Below are positions 36,792 through 48,026 of a stretch of DNA of 64,000 bases, one piece after another. The DNA is from Mesorhizobium sp. Pch-S (GTDB lineage: Bacteria > Pseudomonadota > Alphaproteobacteria > Rhizobiales > Rhizobiaceae), in the NCBI RefSeq assembly GCF_004136315.1, contig NZ_CP029562.1, positions 5,479,501 through 5,543,500 of the forward strand, in the 5' to 3' direction. Every line of letters begins with the position of its first letter. Position 1 is the stretch's first letter. A program made the translations under genes and the position numbers. The notes beneath the pieces are model-generated. The model saw only the letters and a program-made list of their open reading frames with translations. It did no database searches and was not told the origin of the DNA.

Positions 36792-37673
36792 TTACTTGCT
36801 CCGTCCAGTAGCGTTTGTCCCGTCATTCGGTGGATCGGTCCGGTACCAGCCGGTGATGATCGATCTCAACTCGTTTATCGGCCCTGCGGCCAGGATCATC
36901 AGCATGTGAACGACAAAGAACAGGACGAGCAGCACCATGACCGTGAAGTGGATGGTGCGTGCGGTCTGCCGCCCGCCGAAGACCTCGTTCAGGAACGGAA
37001 GGACCGCATTCATGCTGGGTGACATGGCAAGCCCGGTCAGGATCATCAACGGCAGAAGAACGAACAGCACGCCGCCATAGGCAAGTTTCTGCAGCGTGTT
37101 GTAGCGGCCGGTATGGTGGAACCGTAGCCGGACGTGGTCGGCGATGTCGCGCGGCAGATTGCGGATGTCGGCCGGACGCGGAGCAAGATCACGCCGGATA
37201 TGGCCGTTGAACAGCCCTGCAAGCAGCCAGACGATCAAGGTTGCACTCAACGTCCAGGCAAAGAAGAAGTGGATGACGCGCGCTGTGCCGAGATCGTAAT
37301 ATGAGGGGACGGTTGCCCAGGACGGGAAGGCGCGGGCGGTTTCGTTGCCGGGTGGCCCCGACCAGCCGAGAACGCCGGTGGTGTCGAAGCGGTAGCCAAA
37401 GACCTCGGTAACGCCGCGCGGACCTGCGTTCGTATTCTCCGCGCCGATCTTCAGGATCGTGTTGTTGTAGCCGAAACCGGATTCCTTGCCGATGTAGAGC
37501 TGCGGCCGGGCGTTGAAGATCTGAAGGCCGCTGAGCAGCAGGAAGAACAAGGCAAAGGCCCAGGTCCAGTGTGTCAGCCGCGTCCAGCGGTTCTGCCTGT
37601 AGACCAGAGGCCCTTTTTCGGCCTGGCGTGTCTCCGTGTCAGCGGTTTCGTCGATGCTGGCGATAGCGTCCAT
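36792..37673 (-). CDS. Cytochrome b/b6-type membrane subunit partnering the molybdoenzyme
   Basis: A 293-residue protein starting at MDAIASID (37673), six bases after GAAGGGG; the frame to 37799 lacks support. Four membrane helices carry haem-ligand histidines in RLTHWTWAFALFFLLLSG, ARVIHFFFAWTLS, and TARTIHFTVMVLLVLFFVVHM, as in cytochrome b561/NiFe-hydrogenase-type subunits. A long periplasmic loop between helices one and two contains the Phe/Gly-rich insertion. It should link the quinone pool to the downstream Tat-exported molybdoenzyme. Confidence 0.87.
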   Translation of the reverse strand: MDAIASIDETADTETRQAEKGPLVYRQNRWTRLTHWTWAFALFFLLLSGLQIFNARPQLYIGKESGFGYNNTILKIGAENTNAGPRGVTEVFGYRFDTTGVLGWSGPPGNETARAFPSWATVPSYYDLGTARVIHFFFAWTLSATLIVWLLAGLFNGHIRRDLAPRPADIRNLPRDIADHVRLRFHHTGRYNTLQKLAYGGVLFVLLPLMILTGLAMSPSMNAVLPFLNEVFGGRQTARTIHFTVMVLLVLFFVVHMLMILAAGPINELRSIITGWYRTDPPNDGTNATGRSK

Positions 37674-37776
37674 GCCGCGCCCCTTCTGCCGCAGGATACG
37701 GCTCGCGAGTGGTTGTCGCATGGTAGTACGAGTCCTGACCCCGTCTTGTTTCACCCCATCACGATTTTGTGCGCGG

Positions 37777-38451
37777 TCAGTTGCCGAGCGTGACGGCAAC
37801 GTTGACAGCCGCCGCCACGATGACCGTGTTGAACAGGAAGGTGATCAGTGAATGCAGGATCACCAATTTGCGCATGCGGGTCGTGGTGACATTTGTATCT
37901 GCGGTCTGTGCGGTCATGCCGATGACGATGGCGAAGTAGAAGAAATCCCAACCCTCGGGCGGTTTTTCACCCGGAAACTGGAGACCGCCGACCGGCTGGC
38001 GCACCGGTCTGCCCTTCGTGTCGCGCACCTCGTCGTCGTCTCGCCAATAGACATGGGCATAGTGGAACGCCGCCATGGTATGGATGGTCAGCCAGCCGAG
38101 CGGCAGCGATATCAGCGACGTCAGCAATTCGGCCGAAGAGTGTTTGTGGTTGTCGTTGATGATCAGAAAGAGCGAGCCTACGACAACGGCGATGACCGCA
38201 ACGGTGACAGCGAAGATCACGAAGATCGGAAGATCGTCGGCGCGCGCCTTGCGGCGCAGGTGCTCGGCCGTGAGGTAAGGCATGCGCGCCAGCATCAGGA
38301 CCACATAAACCAGGAAGAACGCGTCGGCGCCGATGGAATATGCAATGGCGAGTTGAAACTGCAGCGCGATCGCCAATGCGATCAGCCCCAGGCAGGCCGC
38401 TGCCGCAAAGGGCATCAGGCGGTTTGTCGACTTGCCAATCAATCGTTCCAT
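37777..38451 (-). CDS. DUF1345-family membrane protein
   Basis: A 224-residue integral membrane protein with about five to six helices. The motifs DAFFLVYVVLMLARM, WLTIHTMAAFHYAHVYW and GWDFFYFAIVIGMTAQTADTNV are typical of DUF1345. The family is of unknown function. It is co-oriented with the cytochrome/molybdoenzyme pair 100 bp upstream of it and may share a transcript, but nothing shows a functional link. Confidence 0.87.
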   Translation of the reverse strand: MERLIGKSTNRLMPFAAAACLGLIALAIALQFQLAIAYSIGADAFFLVYVVLMLARMPYLTAEHLRRKARADDLPIFVIFAVTVAVIAVVVGSLFLIINDNHKHSSAELLTSLISLPLGWLTIHTMAAFHYAHVYWRDDDEVRDTKGRPVRQPVGGLQFPGEKPPEGWDFFYFAIVIGMTAQTADTNVTTTRMRKLVILHSLITFLFNTVIVAAAVNVAVTLGN

Positions 38452-38468
38452 GACCGGACCTGGCGTCC

Positions 38469-38951
38469 TCAGCTTGGTGCAACTGATTTGAGCGCGCGTC
38501 GCAGGATCCGGTCAAGCTCCCCCAGGAATCGCGAGCGATCCTGCGGGGTAAAGCCCGCATTGTAGCCCTTGCTTTCACCGGTCTCACGCAGATGTTGCTT
38601 CAAATCGCGCATGGCAACCGCCATGCCGATCGTTTCCGGCGTGAAGGGACGCCCGGTAGGCCCGAGCACATGGGCGCTCAGCGCAACGGCGCGGGCAGCA
38701 AGCGGGATATCGGCTGTAATGACGATGTCGTTCGCAGCCGCGTTTTCGACGATCCAGTCGTCCGCGGCATCTGCGCCTCTGCTGACGACCACGTTGCGGA
38801 TCATAGGGTCACGGGAAGGGCGTAGCCCGCCATTCGACACGAACGTGACGACGACACCGTGCCTTTCGGCAACCTTGATCACCTCTTCCTTAACCGGACA
38901 GGCGTCGGCGTCGACATAGATTGAAACGGTCATGGGCGTGGTTGATGTCAT
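38469..38951 (-). CDS. UPF0178 (YaiI/YqxD) family protein
   Basis: A 160-residue protein with the family signature IYVDADACPVKEEV near the N-terminus, ADDWIVENAAANDIVITADIPLA in the middle and GPTGRPFT. The fold is PIN/NYN-like, suggesting an RNA or DNA nuclease, though activity has not been shown to my knowledge. The start overlaps the preceding stop (ATGA at 38948-38951), which favours 38951 over the internal ATG at 38933 and indicates translational coupling with the GNAT gene. Confidence 0.9.
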   Translation of the reverse strand: MTSTTPMTVSIYVDADACPVKEEVIKVAERHGVVVTFVSNGGLRPSRDPMIRNVVVSRGADAADDWIVENAAANDIVITADIPLAARAVALSAHVLGPTGRPFTPETIGMAVAMRDLKQHLRETGESKGYNAGFTPQDRSRFLGELDRILRRALKSVAPS

Positions 38952-39421
38952 CCGGCTGCTGCTGTCAATCGGCGTTCCATATCGATGTGCGGGATATCAT
39001 CCTCGAAATACTCTTCCGAAACTGCCACAAAACCGAATGTTTCGTAGAAGTGCTGCAGATGGCTCTGGGCCGACAGCGCGATCGGGTGACTGGAAAAGAG
39101 CTGCTCGCACGTCGCAATGGCTTCTTTCATCACCGCATTGCCCAGATGTTTGCCACGATGGTCCGGCGAGACCACGACCCGGCCTATAATGGCCGGATCG
39201 CTCGTCTCCAGCGGTTTGCCGATGCGGGCGCTGGCCAGCAGTGCACCGCCGGACAGCAGGCGCAGATGCAAGGTGTCGGGATCGGCGCCGTCGAGTTCAG
39301 GGTAGGGGCATTTCTGTTCGACCACGAAGACGTCGGTTCGCATCTTGAGCATCGTGTAGAGTTCTCTTGGCGAAAATTCATCGAGCATGCGCACGTCAAC
39401 GCTGTAGTCAGCTTCGGCCAT
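38948..39421 (-). CDS. GNAT-family acetyltransferase (ElaA-like)
   Basis: A 157-residue acetyltransferase from the ATG at 39421, preceded by AGGAA at proper spacing; the longer frame to 39475 is not supported. FSPRELYTMLKMRTDVFVVEQKCPYPELDG is the ElaA N-terminal signature (here split by function: substrate helix then strand), and VVSPDHRGKHLGNAVM is the acetyl-CoA loop. Substrate unknown. It is coupled to the UPF0178 gene by a 4-base overlap. Confidence 0.88.
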   Translation of the reverse strand: MAEADYSVDVRMLDEFSPRELYTMLKMRTDVFVVEQKCPYPELDGADPDTLHLRLLSGGALLASARIGKPLETSDPAIIGRVVVSPDHRGKHLGNAVMKEAIATCEQLFSSHPIALSAQSHLQHFYETFGFVAVSEEYFEDDIPHIDMERRLTAAAG

Positions 39422-39517
39422 TTCGGATTCCTGTGAGGTGCCCCCTAGAAGGGGTGATGTTCCGGCGCCGGGCATCTTTGTCTAAGGTCAGCGTCGGCAA
39501 ACGAGAATGGAGCGACC

Positions 39518-39862
39518 ATGGCACATGTGATCGAGCGCGAGCAATGGGCCGAGAAACCGGATGTCTGGCATGGAGAGTTTGAAGGTGGAGCCTTTGGTGC
39601 CGAGGTCTCGGTGATCTTCTACAGCTCCGACCAGGTCGGCGGCGGGCCGAAATTGCACAGGCATCCGTATCCAGAAGTGTTCATCGTCAGGGAGGGCCGC
39701 GCGCTTTTCACCATTGGCGACGAGACGATCGAGGCAAAGGCCGGGCAGATCCTGGTTGCTCCGGCCAATGTCCCGCACAAATTCTCCAACCTCGGACCGG
39801 GACGGCTTGAAAGCACCGATGTGCATGTCGCTGGCGCCTTCGCCACCGAATGGCTGGAGTAG
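39518..39862 (+). CDS. Cupin-domain protein
   Basis: A 114-residue single cupin. Cupin motif 1 is seen in KLHRHPYPEVFIVREGRALF (two His, Glu), and motif 2 in ILVAPANVPHKFSNLGPG with its His, giving a complete metal site. Such small cupins can be isomerases, dioxygenases or sensors. It is a single gene between the GNAT and pccA. GGAG is upstream of the ATG. No more precise function can be given. Confidence 0.87.
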   Translation: MAHVIEREQWAEKPDVWHGEFEGGAFGAEVSVIFYSSDQVGGGPKLHRHPYPEVFIVREGRALFTIGDETIEAKAGQILVAPANVPHKFSNLGPGRLESTDVHVAGAFATEWLE

Positions 39863-39967
39863 CATTCGCTCTTCAACTTTCGAACAGCGGCTTAGCAAAT
39901 GACTGCGGCTTGAGCAGGCGAGCGGGACTCCATAAAAGGTAAGGACTTAGCGGAGGATGCGGCATCC

Positions 39968-41980
39968 ATGTTCAAGAAGATTCTGATCGCCAACCGCGGC
40001 GAGATCGCCTGTCGTGTCATCAAGACAGCGCGCAGGATGGGTATCGGCACCGTGGCGGTCTATTCGGATGCCGACCGCGACGCCGTTCATGTCGAGATGG
40101 CGGACGAGGCGGTGCATATCGGACCGGCGCCGGCCGCGCAGAGCTATCTGATCGCGGACCGGATCATCGAAGCGTGCAAGGCAACCGGCGCCGAAGCCGT
40201 GCATCCCGGTTACGGCTTCCTGTCCGAGCGTGCCTCTTTCTGCGAAGCGCTGGAAGCACAAGGCATCATCTTCATCGGCCCAAAGCCCAAGGCAATCAAT
40301 GCCATGGGCGACAAGATCGAATCGAAGAAATTCGCCAATGCTGCCAAGGTCTCGACGGTGCCCGGATTCCTGGGCGTCATCGAAAACGCCGATCACGCTG
40401 AGCGCATCGCCGGCGAGATCGGCTATCCCGTGATGATCAAGGCCTCCGCCGGCGGCGGCGGCAAGGGCATGCGCATTGCCTGGACCCAGGAAGAAGTCCG
40501 TGACGGCTATGACCGTGCACGCTCGGAAGCCAGGAGCTCTTTCGGTGACGATCGCGTTTTCATCGAGAAATTTGTCGTCGATCCACGCCATATCGAGATT
40601 CAGGTTCTTGCCGACGGACATGGCAATGCCGTCTATCTTGGCGAGCGCGAATGCTCGATCCAGCGCCGCAATCAGAAGGTCGTCGAGGAAGCGCCGTCAC
40701 CTTTCCTCGATGAGAAAACCAGAAAGGCCATGGGCGAGCAGGCAGTAGCGCTGGCCAAGGCGGTCGACTATCAGAGCGCAGGCACCGTCGAGTTCATCGT
40801 CGACAAGGATAAAAACTTCTATTTCCTTGAAATGAATACACGATTGCAGGTTGAGCATCCGGTGACCGAGCTGATCACCGGCGTTGATCTGGTCGAGCAG
40901 ATGATCCGCGTGGCGGCCGGAGAAAAACTGGCCTTTGGCCAGAGCGATGTGAAGCTGAACGGGTGGGCGGTTGAAAGCCGGCTCTATGCCGAGGATCCCT
41001 ACCGCAACTTCCTGCCTTCGATCGGCCGACTGACGCGTTACCAGCCTCCGGAGGAAGGCAGTTTCGGCGACGTTGTCGTGCGCAACGACACCGGGGTCAC
41101 GGAAGGCTCCGAAATCTCCATGTTCTACGATCCGATGATCGCCAAGCTCTGCACCTGGGCTCCGACACGCATCGAGGCAATCGATGCCATGTCTGCAGCA
41201 CTGGATGAGTTCGTGGTCGACGGCATCGAGCACAATCTTCCGTTTCTCTCGGCATTGATGCAGCACCCGCGCTGGCGGGAAGGGCGGCTTTCCACCGGTT
41301 TCATTGCGGAGGAGTATCCGGACGGCTTCGCGCCGATTGCGCCGAATGCCGAAGACAAGGCGGTGCTGGTCGCGATCGCGACTGCGGTCGAACTGCTGCG
41401 CCGTGACCGTCTCGACCGCCTCGGCGGCCGGCTGGCGCCGCATTCCGGTGCGCTCAAGCGTGACTGGGTGGTGAAACTTGGGCAGGACTATCTGTCGGCT
41501 ACGGTGCTCGAAGGTATGATCTCCATCCCGATGGAGCTCGATCTTTCGGTAGAAGGCGGCAAGGCGCTTACCGTGACATCAGACTGGCGGCCGGGTGAAC
41601 CGGTATGGCGCGGCACGGTCGGCAAACAAAGGATCGCCGCACAGCTGCGGCCATTGCCGAACGGCACCCGCATCGCCTGGAAAGGCATGTCGGTGGCAGC
41701 ACAGGCAATGTTGCCACAGACCGCGGCACTGGAGCGGCTGATGCCGATGAAGCTGCCGCCCGATACGTCGAAGCTGCTGCTGTGCCCGATGCCTGGGCTC
41801 GTGGTTTCCATTTCCGTCGCTGAAGGGCAAGACGTGAAGGCCGGCGAAACCCTGGCGGTGGTCGAGGCCATGAAGATGGAGAACGTGTTGCGCGCGGAAC
41901 GCGACCTGACGATTGCCAAATTGAATGCTAAGCCGGGCGACAGCCTGGCCGTCGATGCGGTCATCATGGAATTTGCGTGA
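39968..41980 (+). CDS. pccA: Biotin-dependent acyl-CoA carboxylase alpha subunit (propionyl-CoA carboxylase type)
   Basis: A 670-residue subunit with a biotin carboxylase domain (about 1-450) and a C-terminal biotin carrier domain. ATP-grasp motifs include KASAGGGGKGMRI at about 159 and EMNTRLQVEHPVTE at about 287; the biotinylated lysine is in VVEAMKMENVL at about 636. The middle region matches the BT domain of propionyl-CoA carboxylase alpha. No pccB is adjacent in the window, although the two are often neighbours. GGAGGAT precedes the ATG. A 12-bp perfect hairpin follows the stop. Confidence 0.93.
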   Translation: MFKKILIANRGEIACRVIKTARRMGIGTVAVYSDADRDAVHVEMADEAVHIGPAPAAQSYLIADRIIEACKATGAEAVHPGYGFLSERASFCEALEAQGIIFIGPKPKAINAMGDKIESKKFANAAKVSTVPGFLGVIENADHAERIAGEIGYPVMIKASAGGGGKGMRIAWTQEEVRDGYDRARSEARSSFGDDRVFIEKFVVDPRHIEIQVLADGHGNAVYLGERECSIQRRNQKVVEEAPSPFLDEKTRKAMGEQAVALAKAVDYQSAGTVEFIVDKDKNFYFLEMNTRLQVEHPVTELITGVDLVEQMIRVAAGEKLAFGQSDVKLNGWAVESRLYAEDPYRNFLPSIGRLTRYQPPEEGSFGDVVVRNDTGVTEGSEISMFYDPMIAKLCTWAPTRIEAIDAMSAALDEFVVDGIEHNLPFLSALMQHPRWREGRLSTGFIAEEYPDGFAPIAPNAEDKAVLVAIATAVELLRRDRLDRLGGRLAPHSGALKRDWVVKLGQDYLSATVLEGMISIPMELDLSVEGGKALTVTSDWRPGEPVWRGTVGKQRIAAQLRPLPNGTRIAWKGMSVAAQAMLPQTAALERLMPMKLPPDTSKLLLCPMPGLVVSISVAEGQDVKAGETLAVVEAMKMENVLRAERDLTIAKLNAKPGDSLAVDAVIMEFA

Positions 41981-42023
41981 AGCTTCCGCGTTTCCGGAAG
42001 ATCGGAACGCTCCACAATGGATC

Positions 42024-42056
42024 GACCCAGCGGACGCTTGGGAAGTCCGCTGGGTC
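42024..42056. terminator. Perfect 12-bp inverted repeat between convergent genes
   Basis: GACCCAGCGGAC at 42024-42035 and its reverse complement at 42045-42056 enclose a 9-base loop between the pccA stop and the stop of the leftward gene at 42060. It probably ends both transcripts, although no T-run is present. Confidence 0.6.
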
Positions 42057-42059
42057 ACG

Positions 42060-42512
42060 TCAGACAGCCAGGTGGTCCGCTCTCTGGTCAGTCACGACGT
42101 AAACACAGGCCCGGCAGGCATCACCGCCACGCTGCGCATACCAGCGGCAGCTGCCGCGAATGGCGCAGCGCGGCAGACCAGCTGCCGGATCGATGGCCTG
42201 GTCGGTCATGCCAGCCAGGACTTTCTCGATGACGCCGCAGGAATTACCTGTCCATTGGCGGCATTTTCCTTCCACGCATCGTCCGGCAAAACGGAACCGG
42301 GCTTCCGGTGCACCGGTCTTGCTGGCTTGGGCTATGAAGTCCGCATCGATTTCCAATCGGGTGGGGATCGGCTGAACAATGCCGTCCGACCCGACGACAC
42401 CGATAAGCAGCGCGCCAGCTTCGGCAGGTGCGCTGGGGCAGGATTTTTGCGTAGCGCCGGAGCTCACGGTGCGAGCCACACGCTCGATGGAAATTTGAGC
42501 CGACGTCGGCAT
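42060..42512 (-). CDS. Cysteine-rich uncharacterised protein, second gene of a two-gene unit
   Basis: A 150-residue protein with no family I can name. The N-terminal half is ordinary; the C-terminal half carries ordered cysteines: CRQWTGNSCGVIEKVL, then LPRCAIRGSCRWYAQ, then GGDACRACVYVV. The spacing (C-x5-C, then C-x2-C) looks like a metal-binding or disulfide module, and such patterned cysteines argue that this strand is the coding one and not the 261-codon opposite frame. It begins 4 bases after the stop of the small gene upstream, with which it must be co-transcribed. Function unknown. Confidence 0.7.
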   Translation of the reverse strand: MPTSAQISIERVARTVSSGATQKSCPSAPAEAGALLIGVVGSDGIVQPIPTRLEIDADFIAQASKTGAPEARFRFAGRCVEGKCRQWTGNSCGVIEKVLAGMTDQAIDPAAGLPRCAIRGSCRWYAQRGGDACRACVYVVTDQRADHLAV

Positions 42513-42516
42513 GACT

Positions 42517-42744
42517 TCAGCGCATCAGTCCGCCGATTTCCCGCTCCAGCGCCGGGATCTGGCGCTGGTCGAGATGCAGGATCAGGCCCAGCCATTCCTT
42601 GGGAAAACGCAACACCAGTTCAGGCTGCGTCTGTGTCTCTGCAAGACCCGCCAGGACTGCATGCTGGATATTGCGGGCGATCTTCTCATCCATGCCTTTG
42701 GCAAGCTTGACGCCCGACAGGTCGACAACAAAACGGTTGCTCAT
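42517..42744 (-). CDS. Small uncharacterised protein, first gene of the two-gene unit
   Basis: A 75-residue protein: a short strand (NRFVVDLSGVKLAKGM), a long helix (DEKIARNIQHAVLAGLAE), then a strand/helix ending (PELVLRFPKEWLGLILHL). The AGGAGAG site before the ATG is strong and abuts a hairpin at 42758-42776. It is followed 4 bases later by the cysteine-rich gene. I cannot assign a function; the compact alpha/beta pattern suggests a small partner or carrier protein. Confidence 0.7.
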   Translation of the reverse strand: MSNRFVVDLSGVKLAKGMDEKIARNIQHAVLAGLAETQTQPELVLRFPKEWLGLILHLDQRQIPALEREIGGLMR

Positions 42745-42757
42745 GGTGATCTCTCCT

Positions 42758-42776
42758 CAGTGAGGTATTCTCACTG
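42758..42776 (-). promoter_or_regulatory. Leader hairpin touching the ribosome site of the small two-gene unit
   Basis: On the minus strand CAGTGAG-AATAC-CTCACTG forms a 7-bp stem, and its 3' arm is directly followed by the AGGAGAG ribosome site of the gene starting at 42744. A second short dyad, CTCAC-A-GTGAG, overlaps its 5' arm. This could be an operator or a translation-control hairpin. Confidence 0.5.
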
Positions 42777-42807
42777 TGAGATCGTGCCGGCATCGCCGCG
42801 GGAATGC

Positions 42808-42823
42808 TGTGAAGCACTTCACA
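42808..42823. promoter_or_regulatory. Operator-like dyad between the two-gene unit and dnaE
   Basis: TGTGAAG-CA-CTTCACA is a perfect 7-2-7 palindrome, 64 bases upstream of the leftward small gene and 141 bases upstream of dnaE. Its size fits a dimeric repressor or activator site. The cognate protein is unknown. Confidence 0.5.
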
Positions 42824-42963
42824 CAGGGCTGGCATGGAGAGTGCCCAACGGTCTTTTCTGTGGTGGAGATGCTGATCCGGAGGAAGGATGTGGCAAGGCC
42901 CCGATGGGCTGACTAGATTAGCGGGAAGCAGCCAGAGATTCGTCGGCCAGATCGGGTTGAGCA

Positions 42964-46488
<3,525 letters not shown>

Positions 46489-46549
46489 GTGTCTGGGGCC
46501 GGTCTGGAAAATGCTGGACGGGCGGCGTCGCTGACGCTACCCGATAGCA

Positions 46550-47356
46550 ATGGCAGCAGACGCGAAGCCCGAAACCACCAACGGCTCTTCCCTGGCGAGA
46601 CTGCGTGACCGCCTGCGCCGGCTCTATCATGGCCGCTCGCCGGAAGCCGTTCGCTTCCAGGCAATGGTGGTGCTGATCGACCTTGTCGTCATCGCCTTCT
46701 TTATCGCCACGCCGCTGCTGCAGGACACCGCGTCCTTCCTGTGGCTGGATTATACCGTGGCTGTCATCGTCGCTGCCGATCTGCTGGCGCGGCTGCTTGC
46801 TTCGACGGATATGCTGCGCCTCATGCGGCAGCCGACGAGCTGGGTCGACGTCTTTGTCCTGCTCACCTTGTTGTTTCCAACGGCACTCGCCAATCTCAGC
46901 TTCCTGCGCATCCTGCGGCTTTGGTCGCTGTCACGCAGTGGCGTGTTGTGGCGTCATTTCGGTTCGGGCCGGTTCCTGGCATGGCGTGAAACCACGCAGG
47001 CGGTCATCAACCTGCTGACCTTCCTGTTCGTGATCACAGGCTTCGTCTACACCTTCTTCTTCCGGCAGGGTTCCGGCCTCGTCGGCTATGTCGACGCGCT
47101 CTACTTCACCGTCGCGACGGTGACGACGACCGGCTTCGGCGACATCGTGCTGCCGGGCGTTGCCGGCAAGCTCACGGCTATCGTCACCATGATCACCGGC
47201 ATCTCGCTGTTTGTGCGGCTTGCCCAGGCCGTATTCCGCCCGGCCAAGGTGCTGTTTCCATGCCCGCAATGCGGATTGCAGCGCCACGAACCTGATGCCG
47301 TGCATTGCAAGGCATGCGGTCATATCCTCAACATACCGGATGAGGGCGACAGATAG
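46550..47356 (+). CDS. Voltage-gated-type potassium channel with C-terminal zinc ribbon
   Basis: A 268-residue membrane protein with six helices. Helix four carries spaced arginines (FLRILRLWSLSRSG), a reduced voltage-sensor pattern. The pore loop has the potassium filter TTTGFGD in YFTVATVTTTGFGDIVLPG at about residue 188, between helices five and six. After the last helix comes a four-cysteine zinc ribbon, CPQCGLQRHEPDAVHCKACG, at about residues 239-258, in place of the RCK or cyclic-nucleotide domains usual for prokaryotic channels. It starts 61 bases after dnaE. Confidence 0.88.
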   Translation: MAADAKPETTNGSSLARLRDRLRRLYHGRSPEAVRFQAMVVLIDLVVIAFFIATPLLQDTASFLWLDYTVAVIVAADLLARLLASTDMLRLMRQPTSWVDVFVLLTLLFPTALANLSFLRILRLWSLSRSGVLWRHFGSGRFLAWRETTQAVINLLTFLFVITGFVYTFFFRQGSGLVGYVDALYFTVATVTTTGFGDIVLPGVAGKLTAIVTMITGISLFVRLAQAVFRPAKVLFPCPQCGLQRHEPDAVHCKACGHILNIPDEGDR

Positions 47357-47429
47357 CGCCGACACAAAACTGAAACAGACGGCGTCGAAAAGCGACGCAA
47401 GGATTCGCGTGATTCGAGGGGAAGAACGA

Positions 47430-47936
47430 ATGCCGATCCGCCTTTGCATGACCGCCGCGCTGGTGACTCTGCTGCTCGGGCAACCGATCCATGCCGCCGA
47501 ACCGGGCTTCTTTGCCTCGATGGCCGGCAAATGGAGTGGCAATGGCAGTTTCCGCGTCAACACGAAGGCGCCGGCAGTGAGTGTTTCCTGTTCTTTCGCC
47601 GCCAAGGCGAGCAGCGTCACGCTTGCACTCGATGGCAACTGCCAGGGAATGGTGCTCATCTCACGCAGCATCGGCGTGCGCCTGAAAGCCGAGGGACAGC
47701 GCTATGGAGGTACTTACATCGGCTCGAGGACCGGACCTGCTGCGTTATCCGGCCGGCGGCGAGGAGATGTGCTCAATCTCGGGATCCGCTGGGCCAAGCC
47801 GGTGAATGGCGACCGTGATGCCGAGATGCGTGTCGAAAAACTCGGTCAGAATGCCATGCGCATCGTCACCATAGACAGGGATGCGACGACCGGCAGGTCG
47901 GTGATCACCGCCCAGGTCGATCTGAAGCGAAATTGA
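47430..47936 (+). CDS. Exported hypothetical protein, lipocalin-like
   Basis: A 168-residue protein with a signal peptide (cleavage after IHA at about residue 20), starting at 47430 behind GAGGGGAAG; the earlier open frame is a shadow of the channel gene. The mature part starts GFFASMAGKWSGNGSF, a G-x-W-x-G pattern at the start of many lipocalin/fatty-acid-binding-like barrels, and continues in alternating strands to the end. Two cysteines could bridge. Function unknown; it follows a potassium channel gene by about 70 bp. Confidence 0.7.
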   Translation: MPIRLCMTAALVTLLLGQPIHAAEPGFFASMAGKWSGNGSFRVNTKAPAVSVSCSFAAKASSVTLALDGNCQGMVLISRSIGVRLKAEGQRYGGTYIGSRTGPAALSGRRRGDVLNLGIRWAKPVNGDRDAEMRVEKLGQNAMRIVTIDRDATTGRSVITAQVDLKRN

Positions 47937-47942
47937 CGTTGG

Positions 47943-48022
47943 CGCGTTTTCAGCGAAACGCGGAAACGCTTTGGTTTTTGACGCAATTCCGGGTGGAAAG
48001 CCGCTAAACACTGGAATTCCTC
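47943..48022 (+). repeat. Intergenic mosaic repeat, copy C
   Basis: CGTTTTCAGCGAAACG, GGAAACGCTTTGG, GACGCAATTCCGGG and CACTGGAATTCC occur in the same order as in copies A and B. It lies between the convergent exported-protein and EamA genes. Confidence 0.65.
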
Positions 48023-48026
48023 CCAG

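Noticed and set aside
41925..42710. 261-codon frame on the plus strand
   Set aside because: It starts inside pccA and covers the two small minus-strand genes. Those have good ribosome sites and a patterned cysteine module; this frame has neither.
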